NCBI GenBank assembly: GCA_038258425.1
Contig: JBBSPV010000067.1
Span: 1-11,375 of the forward strand
Length of the DNA: 11,375 nucleotides
Source of the DNA: DATLGB01 sp038258425
GTDB lineage: Bacteria; Actinomycetota; Thermoleophilia; Solirubrobacterales; Solirubrobacteraceae
Direction: 5' to 3'
Shown here: piece after piece, positions 1 to 6,650 of the stretch
How the letters are laid out: every line of letters starts with the position of its first letter
Position numbering within the stretch: position 1 is the stretch's first letter
Position numbers and translations under genes: made by a program
Notes under the pieces: model-generated
Databases searched by the model: none
Seen by the model: the letters and a program-made list of their open reading frames with translations, nothing else
Told to the model about the DNA's origin: nothing

Positions 1-33
1 CCGCTCGGCGCGGGCCCCTCGGTCCGGGCCCCG

Positions 34-54
34 GGCGCGGGGCCTGCCCGCGCC
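34..54. terminator. GC-rich hairpin upstream of the regulator gene
   Basis: An 8-bp perfect stem (GGCGCGGG at 34-41 pairs with CCCGCGCC at 47-54) closes a 5-nt loop. No T-run follows. A small second hairpin (GTCGG 106-110 with CCGAC 115-119) lies further right. No convincing coding region is visible in 1-151. The hairpin could end an upstream transcript or belong to the leader of the regulator gene. In DNA this GC-rich such stems also arise by chance, so the role is a guess. Confidence 0.3.
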
Positions 55-134
55 GCCGGGCCGCCCGGCCGGCCTGGCGACCCGTCGCGAGGTTCCAGCT
101 CGGACGTCGGACCCCCGACACGTTTCCCCCAAGC

Positions 135-158
135 GGGACACGAGATCCCTAGTGTCCC
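135..158. promoter_or_regulatory. Inverted repeat over the proposed start of the Crp-like gene
   Basis: GGGACAC (135-141) and GTGTCCC (152-158) are perfect inverted repeats separated by 10 nt. The right arm contains the proposed GTG start codon (152-154). It could be an autoregulatory operator for the Crp-like protein, although the half-site spacing is wider than the classic CRP/FNR site (TGTGA-N6-TCACA). It could also form an RNA stem that hides the start codon. Seven-base arms can occur by chance, so position is the main argument. Confidence 0.4.
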
Positions 159-1009
159 ACTTCACGTTGGACGCCCTGCCCCCCCAGCCCGCCGTGGCGC
201 CGATGCGGTCCGCGCGGCTCCTCGACCTCGACCCCGACCTCGGGTCCGATCTCGGCGCCGAGCAGTTCCAGCAGGCCCGAGCCGCGGTGGTCGTGCCGCT
301 GCTCGAGCTGCGGCCGGCGGACTGGGATCTCGAGGCGCTCGCCGCCGACGCCGTCGTGCGCGGGACCCTCCTGGGCCTGTTCATCATCGACGGTCTCGTC
401 GCCCGCGAGCTCCTGCTCCTCGACCAGCGCAGCACGCAGCTGCACGGCCCGGGCGAGATCATCGCGCTGAGCCGCGGCGAGCGGACGTCGCTGCCCGTGA
501 CGACGCGCCTGGCAGTGCCCGACGGCGCCCGCGTCGCGATCCTCGACGACCGCGTGCTGGCCGCGACGCAACGCTGGCCACGGCTCGGCGCCCGCCTGTT
601 CCAGCAGGCGATCCTCCAGTTCGAGCGCGCTGCGGCACATCAGGCGATCTCCCAGCTCCCCCGCGTCGAGGATCGCCTCGTCGCGATGTTCTGGCACCTC
701 GCGGACCGCTGGGGCCGGGTGTGCCCCGACGGCGTGCTTATCGACCTGACCCTCACCCACGCGGCGCTCGGGCGCCTCGTGGGCGCCCGCCGGCCGACGG
801 TCAGCCTCGGCTTGCAGCTGCTCGACGAGCGCGGCACCGTCTCCCGCAGGCCCGACGGGCGGTGGCTCATCGCCTCCGGCTTGGGGGAGCCGGCGCTGAC
901 CGCGCCGACGGTCGAGGGCGGCGCAGGAGCGCTCGAGCGCTCCGTCCCAGGTTCGAAAGCCACCTCCGATGCCTGGCACGAGCCTCGGGCGGAGACGAGC
1001 CGCGCGTGA
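152..1009 (+). CDS. Crp/Fnr-family transcriptional regulator
   Basis: A 285-residue protein laid out like Crp/Fnr regulators: a cyclic-nucleotide-binding-like beta-barrel (about residues 40-135, with GPGEIIAL at 99-106), a long dimerisation helix (about 139-168), and a winged helix-turn-helix (about 170-241). The recognition helix lies near ARRPTVSLGLQLL (211-223) and the wing near ERGTVSRRPDGRWLI. The binding domain shows no clear cAMP phosphate-binding cassette (RxGE...RxA type), so cAMP is not an obvious ligand. A tail of about 45 residues follows the wing, making it longer than typical members (about 220-230). The start is uncertain: GTG 152 gives the longest form, while in-frame GTG 194 and ATG 203 are alternatives, none with a good Shine-Dalgarno sequence. 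The stop overlaps the sigma-factor start by 4 nt, so the two are probably co-transcribed and translationally coupled. Family call is firm; targets and ligand are unknown. Confidence 0.88.
   Translation: MSHFTLDALPPQPAVAPMRSARLLDLDPDLGSDLGAEQFQQARAAVVVPLLELRPADWDLEALAADAVVRGTLLGLFIIDGLVARELLLLDQRSTQLHGPGEIIALSRGERTSLPVTTRLAVPDGARVAILDDRVLAATQRWPRLGARLFQQAILQFERAAAHQAISQLPRVEDRLVAMFWHLADRWGRVCPDGVLIDLTLTHAALGRLVGARRPTVSLGLQLLDERGTVSRRPDGRWLIASGLGEPALTAPTVEGGAGALERSVPGSKATSDAWHEPRAETSRA
926..943. repeat. 18-bp perfect palindrome in the 3' end of the Crp-like gene
   Basis: GGAGCGCTCGAGCGCTCC is fully self-complementary. It lies in the codons for the regulator's C-terminal tail, with its right edge 62 nt before the sigma-factor start codon. 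It could be a binding site controlling the downstream gene or an mRNA hairpin between the two cistrons. A palindrome this long is only moderately unlikely in 11 kb of DNA of this composition, so function is not established. Confidence 0.5.
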
Positions 1010-1794
1010 CCGAAGCCGCCATCCTCGCCCGGCGCGTTCGTCGTCCGTCCACCGCCACGCAGACGTCGAGGCGGGCCGACGAGCGGGAGCTGGCGCTGCT
1101 CTACCAGCGCGATCCCGCCAGCCGCTCGGCCGTCGTCGAGGCGCTCATGCCGCTGGCACGCACGCTTGCGCGCCGCTACAAGGCCGCCAGCGAACCGCGG
1201 GAAGACCTCGAGCAGGTGGCGACGCTCGGCCTGCTCAAGGCGCTGCGCGGCTTCGACGCCGAGCGCTCAAGCTCCTTCGCGTCCTACGCCTTCCCGACCA
1301 TCACGGGGGAGCTGCGCCGCCACTTCCGCGACACGGGGTGGGCGACGCACGTGCCGCGCGGGGCCAAGCAGCTCGCGCTCGACGTGACGCGGGTGGAACG
1401 CCAGGCGGCCCAGCCGCCGAACGCCCGCGAGACCGCGGCGGCGCTCGGCGTGCCGGTCTCCGACGTCTTCGAGGGCCGCCGCGCGGCGCTCGCCATGCGC
1501 ACGGAGTCCCTGGACGCCCCGTCGCCGTCCTACGACGACGACGATCCGAGCTGGGAGCCCGTCCGCGGCGGCGGTGTGGACGCGGGCTACGCCGCCGCGG
1601 AGCACCGCGCCACGATCGGCGCGCTGACCCGGGCGCTCACCCCGCGCGAGCGCGAGGTCCTCGCGCTGCGCTACGGCAGCGGCCTCACCCAGGCCGAGAT
1701 CGGCGCGCGCGTCGGTGTGTCCCAGATGCAGGTCTCCCGCATCCTGCGCACCGTGCTCAGCCGCCTCGAGGACGGCTGCGCCGCCGCCGCCTGA
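1006..1794 (+). CDS. RNA polymerase sigma factor, SigB/SigF/SigG type
   Basis: A 262-residue sigma-70 family protein (group 3) that directs RNA polymerase to a specific promoter class. Region 2 carries EDLEQVATLGLLKAL (about 66-80), and FASYAFPTITGELRRHFRDT leads into the GWATHVPR segment (to about 118), typical of SigB/SigF proteins. Region 3 follows (about 120-165). Region 4 spans about 211-254 (LTPREREVLALRYGSGLTQA, then a helix-turn-helix with VSQMQVSRIL). Region 1.1 is absent. The start is GTG 1006 within the GTGA overlap with the regulator stop, with GGAG 11 nt upstream; the open frame extends further up but that part only shadows the regulator gene. No anti-sigma (RsbW-like) or anti-anti-sigma gene is in the window; the partner is the Crp-like gene. 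Such factors usually control stress or developmental regulons; which applies here cannot be read from sequence. Confidence 0.92.
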   Translation: MTEAAILARRVRRPSTATQTSRRADERELALLYQRDPASRSAVVEALMPLARTLARRYKAASEPREDLEQVATLGLLKALRGFDAERSSSFASYAFPTITGELRRHFRDTGWATHVPRGAKQLALDVTRVERQAAQPPNARETAAALGVPVSDVFEGRRAALAMRTESLDAPSPSYDDDDPSWEPVRGGGVDAGYAAAEHRATIGALTRALTPREREVLALRYGSGLTQAEIGARVGVSQMQVSRILRTVLSRLEDGCAAAA

Positions 1795-1803
1795 GCCGCC
1801 GGA

Positions 1804-1858
1804 GCCGCGCCCGGGCCTCGGCGAGCCGCTCGTCGACCCGGCGCGAGCGCGGCGCGGC
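1804..1858. terminator. Possible hairpin between the convergent sigma-factor and tdk genes
   Basis: GCCGCGCC (1804-1811) is complementary to GGCGCGGC (1851-1858) across a 39-nt loop that itself contains a short stem (CGAG 1822-1825 with CTCG 1829-1832). The sigma-factor gene ends at 1794 and tdk ends at 1864 on the other strand, so a shared terminator is expected about here. There is no T-run and the long loop makes this weak. Confidence 0.3.
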
Positions 1859-1863
1859 CGCGG

Positions 1864-2487
1864 CTACGGCCGCTCGGGGACCGTGAAGCAGGCCCGGCAG
1901 CGAGCCTCGTAGGCCTCGGCGCCGCCGACCTCGATCAGCGGCCCGTCCCGCCAGGGCGCGGGCGACCCGTCGACGAGCAGCTGGGAGCGGCTGGCGTCGG
2001 CCCCGCAGCGGACGCAGACGGCGTGAAGCTTGGTCACGTGCTCGGCGGCGCACACGAGCGCGGGCATCGGGCCGAACGGCCGCCCGAGCGCGTCGAGGTC
2101 CAGCCCGGCGACGATCACCCGCACGCCCGCGTCGACGATCTCGCCGACGACGCCGATCAGCGCCGGCTCGAGGAACTGGGCCTCCTCGACGCCGAGCACC
2201 TCCGGCGCATGTTGGGCGGCGACGCGCAGGATCTCCTCGGCCGAGCCGACCGGGACGCACGGCCAGCGCCGCCCGGCGTGCGAGGCGATCGCCGTCGGCT
2301 CGCAGCGGGCGTCGATCGCCGGCTTGACCGCGACGACACGGCGGCGGGCGAGGTCGGCCCGGGCGAGCCGGCGGATCAGCTCCTCAGATTTGCCGGAGAA
2401 CATGCAGCCGCAGATGACCTCGAGCGTGGCCGGCGCCCGTGCCGGCTGCGCGCCGACGCGCTCGTGGGGAGGGACGGCCTCGGCCAT
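1864..2487 (-). CDS. tdk: Thymidine kinase (TK1 family)
   Basis: A 207-residue cytosolic enzyme that phosphorylates thymidine to dTMP with ATP (pyrimidine salvage). The P-loop GCMFSGKS is at residues 27-34, followed by EELIRRL. The segment VEEAQFL matches the family's DEAQF motif holding the catalytic Glu, with Glu in place of the usual Asp. Two Cys pairs (CVRC and CRAC near the C terminus) fit the structural zinc site of type II thymidine kinases. About 20 residues precede the first conserved strand; ATG 2487 gives this form, and a GTG at residue 11 is a shorter alternative. No strong Shine-Dalgarno is visible. It lies 41 nt downstream of the GH65 gene on the same strand and is probably transcribed with it, though the functions are unrelated. 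Family assignment is secure. Confidence 0.95.
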   Translation of the reverse strand: MAEAVPPHERVGAQPARAPATLEVICGCMFSGKSEELIRRLARADLARRRVVAVKPAIDARCEPTAIASHAGRRWPCVPVGSAEEILRVAAQHAPEVLGVEEAQFLEPALIGVVGEIVDAGVRVIVAGLDLDALGRPFGPMPALVCAAEHVTKLHAVCVRCGADASRSQLLVDGSPAPWRDGPLIEVGGAEAYEARCRACFTVPERP

Positions 2488-2528
2488 GGCAGCGCGCAAG
2501 CTAGCGCCCGCCGCGGACACGGGCGCCG

Positions 2529-4880
2529 CTACGGCCGGCCGCGGTGGCGCGGCGCGCGGCCCGGCGGCTGGGAGACCGGCTCGGGCGCCTCGCGCGCCTC
2601 GATGCGGCGCCGCTCGGGGCGGTCGGGCGAGACGGTCAGCGACTCCCCGTGATGCTCGATCGTGAGCGGCTCGTCGCCGACGACCGTGTAGGTCGCCGTC
2701 CGTTGGTCCACCTCGACCCGCAGGCGCTGGCCGTGGAAGTTGATCCGAAAGGTCAGGCGGGGGATGGCGGCCGGCAGCCGCGGGGCGAAGTGCAGGGCGC
2801 CGCCCCAGTCGCGCAGCCCGCCGAAGCCGGCCACCACGGCGAGCCAGGCCCCGCCGAGCGACGCGATGTGCAGGCCGTTGTCCGTGTTGTGCTCGAGGTT
2901 GTGCAGATCCATGAGGGCGGCCTCGCCGAGGTAGTCGTAGGCGAGCTCGAGGTGCCCGCTCTCCGCCGCGACGATCGCCTGGGTGTTGGCCGACAGGGAG
3001 GAGTCGCGCACGGTCAGCGGCTCGTAGTAGGCGAAGTCGCGCGCCCGCTGCTCCGGGGAGAACGCGTGCCCGCAGGTGTAGAGCGCGAGCACGAGGTCGG
3101 CCTGCTTGACGACCTGCTTGCGGTAGAGGTCGAAGTACGGGAAGTGCAGCAGCAGGGGGTACTCGTCCGGCGAGGTGTTCTCGAAGTCCCACACGCTGTG
3201 GCGCAGGAAGTTCTCCGCCTGCGGGTGCACGCCGAGCCGCTCGTGGTAGGGGATGTACATCGTCTCGGCCGCCCGCAGCCACTCCGAGATCTCGTCCGCG
3301 TCGACCCCGTACGCGGCCGCCTCGTCCGGCAGCCGGGAGCAGACGTCGGCGGCGTGGCGCAGGTTGCGCTCGGCCATGAGGTTCGTGTAGACGTTGTCGT
3401 CGCACACCGCGGAGTACTCGTCGGGCCCGGTCACGCCGGCGATGTGGAAGTGCCCGTCGTGGTTGTGGTGGCCGAGCGACGCCCACAGCCGGGCGGTCTC
3501 GGTGAGCAGCGGCAGGCCGGTCTCGCGGGCGAAGGCCTCGTCGAGCGTGGCGCGGTAGTGGCGCGCCACGGCGTCGGCGATGTCGGCGTTGACGTGGAAG
3601 GCCGCCGTGCTCGCGGGCCAGTAGCCCGAGCACTCGCCGCCGGCGATCGTCCGCCACGGGAAGGCCGCGCCGCGCAGGCCGAGCTGGCCCGCCCGGACCC
3701 GGGCTTGCTCGAGCGTCGAGTGGCGCCAGCGCAGCGCGTCGCCGGCCGCGAACGGCGCCGTGTAGGTGAGCACGGGCAGGACGAAGGACTCCGTGTCCCA
3801 GAACGCGTGGCCGTCGTAGCCCGAGCCGGTCAGCCCCTTGGCGCCGATCGCCCGGCGCTCGCCGCGGGCGCCGGCCTGCAGGACGTGGAAGAGCGCGAAG
3901 CGGACACCCTGCTGGAGCTCCTCGTCGCCGTCGATCTCGACGTCGCCACCCTCCCAGAAGCGGTCGAGGTAGTCCCGCTGCATCCGGCACAGCCCGTCCC
4001 AGCCCGTGTGGCGCGCCTCGGCGACGCTCCCGCGCACCTGCGCGCGCACGGACGAGACGCTGCGTTGCGAGGACCAGCCGTAGCCGAGGAACTTCGTGAC
4101 ACAGAGGGTCGCGCCGGCGGGGACGTCCGCCGTGACCGTCACGCGCCCCACGTCGGGGAAGCACTCCGCACTGACGGCCGTCCCGTCCGGGCCGTCGATC
4201 TCATGGTCCATGATCGCCGCCATGCGAAGGCCGCTTCGTCGGGTACGGTGAAGGAGCAGGATGACCGCCTCGCTGAAGGCGTGATACTCGGCGACGAGCG
4301 GTTGGTCGAGCGCCGCCGCCGCGCGCGGGTCCTCCGCGCCGCTGCCGCCGACGGTCTCGTTGGTCACGAGCTCGGACTGGAGGACCAGGCGCAGGTCCTG
4401 GTCGACGGGCTCGACCTCGTAGTGGATCGCCGCCACGCCGCGCTGGGGGAAGGACACGAGTCGCGTGGAGCGGACCTTGACCTCCTTCTTGGACGGCGAG
4501 CGCCAGTGCAGCTCCCGGTGCAGCGTTCCCGCCCGGAAGTCCAGCGTCCGCTCGTGCTGGAGCAGCGTGCCGTAGCGGACGTCGAAGAGCTCATCGTTGA
4601 CGAGCAGGCGCAGCAGCTTGCCGTTCGTGACGTCGACGAGGGTCTCCCCCACCTCCGGCTGGCCGTAGGCCGACTCGGCGTAGGGCAGCTCGCGCGTCTC
4701 GTAGAAGCCGTTGAGGTACGTGCCGCCGAGCCCGATCGGCTCGCCCTCGTCGAGCGTGCCGCGCAGGCCGACGTGGCCGTTGGCGAGGGCGAAGACCGAT
4801 TCCGTCTGGGCCAGGGTGTCGAGGTCCAGGCGCGTCTCGCGCACGGACCAGGGGTCGACGACGAAGTCCTCGTCGGCCAT
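2529..4880 (-). CDS. GH65 disaccharide phosphorylase (trehalose/maltose/kojibiose phosphorylase family)
   Basis: A 783-residue glycoside hydrolase family 65 protein. Members cleave an alpha-glucosyl disaccharide with phosphate, inverting the anomeric centre to give beta-glucose-1-phosphate and a sugar. In order: an N-terminal beta-sandwich (about 1-280), a linker, an (alpha/alpha)6 catalytic barrel (about 310-690) and a C-terminal beta-sheet domain. The barrel holds K348-GLTGSGYDGHAFWDTE (substrate-binding block), GPDEY with the general acid Glu at 488, KQVVKQAD, and DSSLS plus GLHIAS, which fit the phosphate-binding segment. Length matches the family (about 750-790). The ATG at 4880 shares its A with the pgmB stop codon, and GAGG lies about 10 nt upstream. 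Pairing with beta-phosphoglucomutase favours a phosphorylase over a hydrolase and recalls the adjacent Rv3400/Rv3401 pair in Mycobacterium. Which disaccharide is used cannot be decided by eye. No signal peptide, so cytoplasmic. Confidence 0.93.
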   Translation of the reverse strand: MADEDFVVDPWSVRETRLDLDTLAQTESVFALANGHVGLRGTLDEGEPIGLGGTYLNGFYETRELPYAESAYGQPEVGETLVDVTNGKLLRLLVNDELFDVRYGTLLQHERTLDFRAGTLHRELHWRSPSKKEVKVRSTRLVSFPQRGVAAIHYEVEPVDQDLRLVLQSELVTNETVGGSGAEDPRAAAALDQPLVAEYHAFSEAVILLLHRTRRSGLRMAAIMDHEIDGPDGTAVSAECFPDVGRVTVTADVPAGATLCVTKFLGYGWSSQRSVSSVRAQVRGSVAEARHTGWDGLCRMQRDYLDRFWEGGDVEIDGDEELQQGVRFALFHVLQAGARGERRAIGAKGLTGSGYDGHAFWDTESFVLPVLTYTAPFAAGDALRWRHSTLEQARVRAGQLGLRGAAFPWRTIAGGECSGYWPASTAAFHVNADIADAVARHYRATLDEAFARETGLPLLTETARLWASLGHHNHDGHFHIAGVTGPDEYSAVCDDNVYTNLMAERNLRHAADVCSRLPDEAAAYGVDADEISEWLRAAETMYIPYHERLGVHPQAENFLRHSVWDFENTSPDEYPLLLHFPYFDLYRKQVVKQADLVLALYTCGHAFSPEQRARDFAYYEPLTVRDSSLSANTQAIVAAESGHLELAYDYLGEAALMDLHNLEHNTDNGLHIASLGGAWLAVVAGFGGLRDWGGALHFAPRLPAAIPRLTFRINFHGQRLRVEVDQRTATYTVVGDEPLTIEHHGESLTVSPDRPERRRIEAREAPEPVSQPPGRAPRHRGRP

Positions 4881-5620
4881 CAGGCGGGGTCCTCGTCGAG
4901 CAGCTCGGCGAGGTCCTGCACGACGACGTCGGCGCCCTCGCGGCGCAGGGCGTCGGCCTGGCCCACCCGGTCCACGCCGACCACCTGCCCGAAGCCGCCG
5001 GCGTGGCCCGCACGCACGCCGGACTGCGCGTCCTCGAAGACGACGGCCGCGGAGCGGTCGACGCCGAGATCCTTGGCGCCCTCGAGGAACGTGTCGGGGG
5101 CGGGCTTGCCCTCCAGGCCGCGCTCGCGGGCCACCACGCCGTCCACGATGACCTGGAAGCGGTCGAGCAGCCCCGTCGTCTGCAGCACGTCGCGGGTGTT
5201 CGCGCTCGAGGACACCACGGCGCACGGCAGACCGGCCGTCCGCACCGCGTCGAGGTAGCGGACGGAGCCGGGATAGGCCTCCACGCCCTCCGTGTGGATG
5301 AGCTCGAGCACGAGGTCGTTCTTGCGGTTGCCGAGGCCCGCCAGGGTCGGCGTGCCCGGCGGATCGTCGGGATCGCCCTCGGGCAGCTCGATGCCGCGCG
5401 ACTGCAGGAAGCCCCGGACGCCCGCCGTGCGCGGGAGTCCGTCCACGTAGCGGTCGTAGTCGGCGTGCGGGTCGAAGGGCGTGAAGTCGTCCCCGTCGCG
5501 TTCGCGCAGGAAGCCGTCGAACGTCTGCTTCCACGCCTGCGCGTGCACGACCGCCGTCTTGGTGATGACCCCGTCGAGGTCGAAGAGCAGGCCCTTGATC
5601 CCGTCTGGCAGTCCGAGCAT
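4880..5620 (-). CDS. pgmB: Beta-phosphoglucomutase (HAD superfamily)
   Basis: A 246-residue HAD-family enzyme that should convert beta-glucose-1-phosphate to glucose-6-phosphate through a beta-glucose-1,6-bisphosphate intermediate. HAD motif I is FDLDGVI, with nucleophile Asp14 and acid/base Asp16; TKTAVVHAQAW leads into the cap domain. Motif II is the SSSANT serine, motif III the Lys in LEGKPAPDTF, and motif IV VFEDAQSGV supplies the acidic Mg2+ ligands. All catalytic positions are present. ATG 5620 places motif I at the usual distance from the N terminus; an ATG 15 codons upstream would run into the divergent aldo/keto reductase start and is unlikely. It is the first gene of the minus-strand operon; its TGA overlaps the GH65 ATG by one base, implying coupled translation and linked function. 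A different HAD phosphatase is possible by fold, but the GH65 context makes beta-PGM much more likely. Confidence 0.92.
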   Translation of the reverse strand: MLGLPDGIKGLLFDLDGVITKTAVVHAQAWKQTFDGFLRERDGDDFTPFDPHADYDRYVDGLPRTAGVRGFLQSRGIELPEGDPDDPPGTPTLAGLGNRKNDLVLELIHTEGVEAYPGSVRYLDAVRTAGLPCAVVSSSANTRDVLQTTGLLDRFQVIVDGVVARERGLEGKPAPDTFLEGAKDLGVDRSAAVVFEDAQSGVRAGHAGGFGQVVGVDRVGQADALRREGADVVVQDLAELLDEDPA

Positions 5621-5663
5621 GCCGGTCGGGTTACCCCGGCGGGTGCACGGGCAGGCGGATCGC
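5621..5663. promoter_or_regulatory. 43-bp divergent intergenic region, pgmB operon / aldo-keto reductase
   Basis: This short gap must hold promoter elements for genes running in opposite directions, or those elements extend into the coding starts. It contains an imperfect palindrome, GCCGG (5621-5625) with CCGGC (5636-5640), around GGGTTACCC (5628-5636), which may be an operator. AGGCGG at about 5653-5658 could serve as a weak ribosome-binding site for the plus-strand gene. No clear -35/-10 pair is visible. Confidence 0.35.
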
Positions 5664-6527
5664 ATGAGCCTCTCCGCGGCCCCCTCGGGCCTGTTCAAGC
5701 TCGGCGGCGACCTCGAGGTCAACCGCCTCGGGTTCGGCGCCATGCGCATCACCGGCGAGGGCATCTGGGGCCCGCCCGCCGACCACGGCCAGGCCGTCGC
5801 GGTGCTCCGGCGCCTGCCCGAGCTCGACGTCGACTTCATCGACACCGCCGACTCCTACGGCCCCCACGTCTCCGAGGACCTCATCCACGAGGCGCTGCAC
5901 CCGTACGCGAAGTCCACCGTGGCGACCAAGGCCGGGCTGACGCGCTCGGGCCCCGGCAAGTGGCCCCCGCTGGGGCGACCGGAGTACCTGCGCCAGTGCT
6001 GCGAGATGAGTCTGCGGCGCCTGGAGGTCGAGACCATCGACCTCTGGCAGCTGCACCGCATCGACGCCACGGTGCCGCGCGAGGAGCAGTTCGGGGTGAT
6101 GAAGGAGCTCCAGGACGAAGGCAAGGTCCGCCACCTCGGGCTCTCGGAGGTCTCCGTGGAGGAGCTCGAGGCCGCTCGGGAGGTCATCGCGGTCACCACG
6201 GTGCAGAACCGCTTCAACCTCACCGACCGGGGCTCGCAGGACGTCCTGGACCGCTGCGAGCGCGAGGGCATCGGCTTCATCCCGTGGTTCCCCCTCGCAG
6301 CGGGCAAGCTCGCCGAGCCGGGCGGCCCGGTGGCCGAGGCCGCCGAGGCGCACGGCGCCACCCCGGGGCAGATCGCGCTCGCCTGGCTGCTGCAGCGCAG
6401 CCCGGTCATGCTGCCGATCCCCGGCACGGGCTCCGTGGAGCACCTGGAGGAGAACGTCGGCGCCGCGGGGATCGAGCTCGGCCCGCAGGAGATCGAGGTC
6501 CTCGACGGCGCGGCGGACGCCGCCTGA
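5664..6527 (+). CDS. Aldo/keto reductase
   Basis: A 287-residue NADPH-dependent oxidoreductase of the aldo/keto reductase superfamily, a cytosolic (beta/alpha)8 barrel reducing carbonyl compounds. The catalytic tetrad is visible: Asp60 and Tyr65 in DTADSYG, Lys88 in ATKAGL, and His130 in LWQLHRID. The C-terminal cofactor motif PIPGTGSVEHLEENV is present and intact. N-terminal NRLGFGAMRITG is typical of the family, including short members like E. coli YdbC. Start ATG 5664 has a weak AGGCGG upstream and gives standard family length; the frame is open farther left, but only as a shadow of pgmB. It diverges from the pgmB operon and is followed after 123 nt by the uridylyltransferase gene, which seems to have its own promoter. 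Substrate cannot be inferred. Confidence 0.93.
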   Translation: MSLSAAPSGLFKLGGDLEVNRLGFGAMRITGEGIWGPPADHGQAVAVLRRLPELDVDFIDTADSYGPHVSEDLIHEALHPYAKSTVATKAGLTRSGPGKWPPLGRPEYLRQCCEMSLRRLEVETIDLWQLHRIDATVPREEQFGVMKELQDEGKVRHLGLSEVSVEELEAAREVIAVTTVQNRFNLTDRGSQDVLDRCEREGIGFIPWFPLAAGKLAEPGGPVAEAAEAHGATPGQIALAWLLQRSPVMLPIPGTGSVEHLEENVGAAGIELGPQEIEVLDGAADAA

Positions 6528-6616
6528 GCCCGGTGTTGCGAACGCGCCTGGCCGAGGTCCGCTACCACGAGCTGCGCGTGCGTGCGGAGACGGGGCTCGG
6601 AGCGGAGCGCTAGCGC

Positions 6617-6640
6617 GTTTCGCCCGTCCGTGGCGGGTAA
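6617..6640 (+). promoter_or_regulatory. Predicted SigB/SigF-type promoter for the uridylyltransferase gene
   Basis: GTTT (6617-6620), 14 nt, then GGGTAA (6635-6640) fits the SigB/SigF promoter pattern (GTTT, 14-16 nt, GGGTA). Both words are rare in this GC-rich window and I found no other correctly spaced pair. Transcription would start about 6-8 nt beyond GGGTAA, close to GTG 6651, giving a leaderless or nearly leaderless mRNA. A 10-bp palindrome, GCGCTAGCGC (6607-6616), directly abuts the -35 box and could be an operator. The window's own sigma factor (1006-1794) belongs to the class that reads such promoters. Confidence 0.6.
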
Positions 6641-6650
6641 GCGACGCGGC

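Noticed and set aside
122..140. GTTT (122-125) and GGGACA (135-140) as a SigB/SigF-type promoter for the Crp-like gene
   Set aside because: The spacing is only 9 nt instead of 14-16 and the -10 box lacks the TA, so it does not fit.
948..965. GGTTCGAAAGCC resembling a tRNA T-loop
   Set aside because: No acceptor stem, anticodon arm or D-arm can be built around it, and it lies within the regulator's coding sequence.
721..1005. Upstream extension of the sigma-factor frame to ATG 721
   Set aside because: These 95 codons overlap the winged-helix part of the Crp-like gene and give an Arg/Pro-rich sequence unlike any sigma region. GTG 1006 in the GTGA overlap is the better start.
2544..5258. A 904-codon plus-strand open frame antisense to the GH65 and pgmB genes
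   Set aside because: It is a GC-driven shadow: the antisense proteins have complete catalytic motifs and normal lengths, while this translation is low-complexity Arg/Gly/Val/Ala/Leu without recognisable domains.
5630..5635. GGGTAA on the minus strand before pgmB as a SigB/SigF-type -10 box
   Set aside because: No GTTT-like -35 box lies 14-16 nt upstream on that strand, unlike the pair at 6617-6640.
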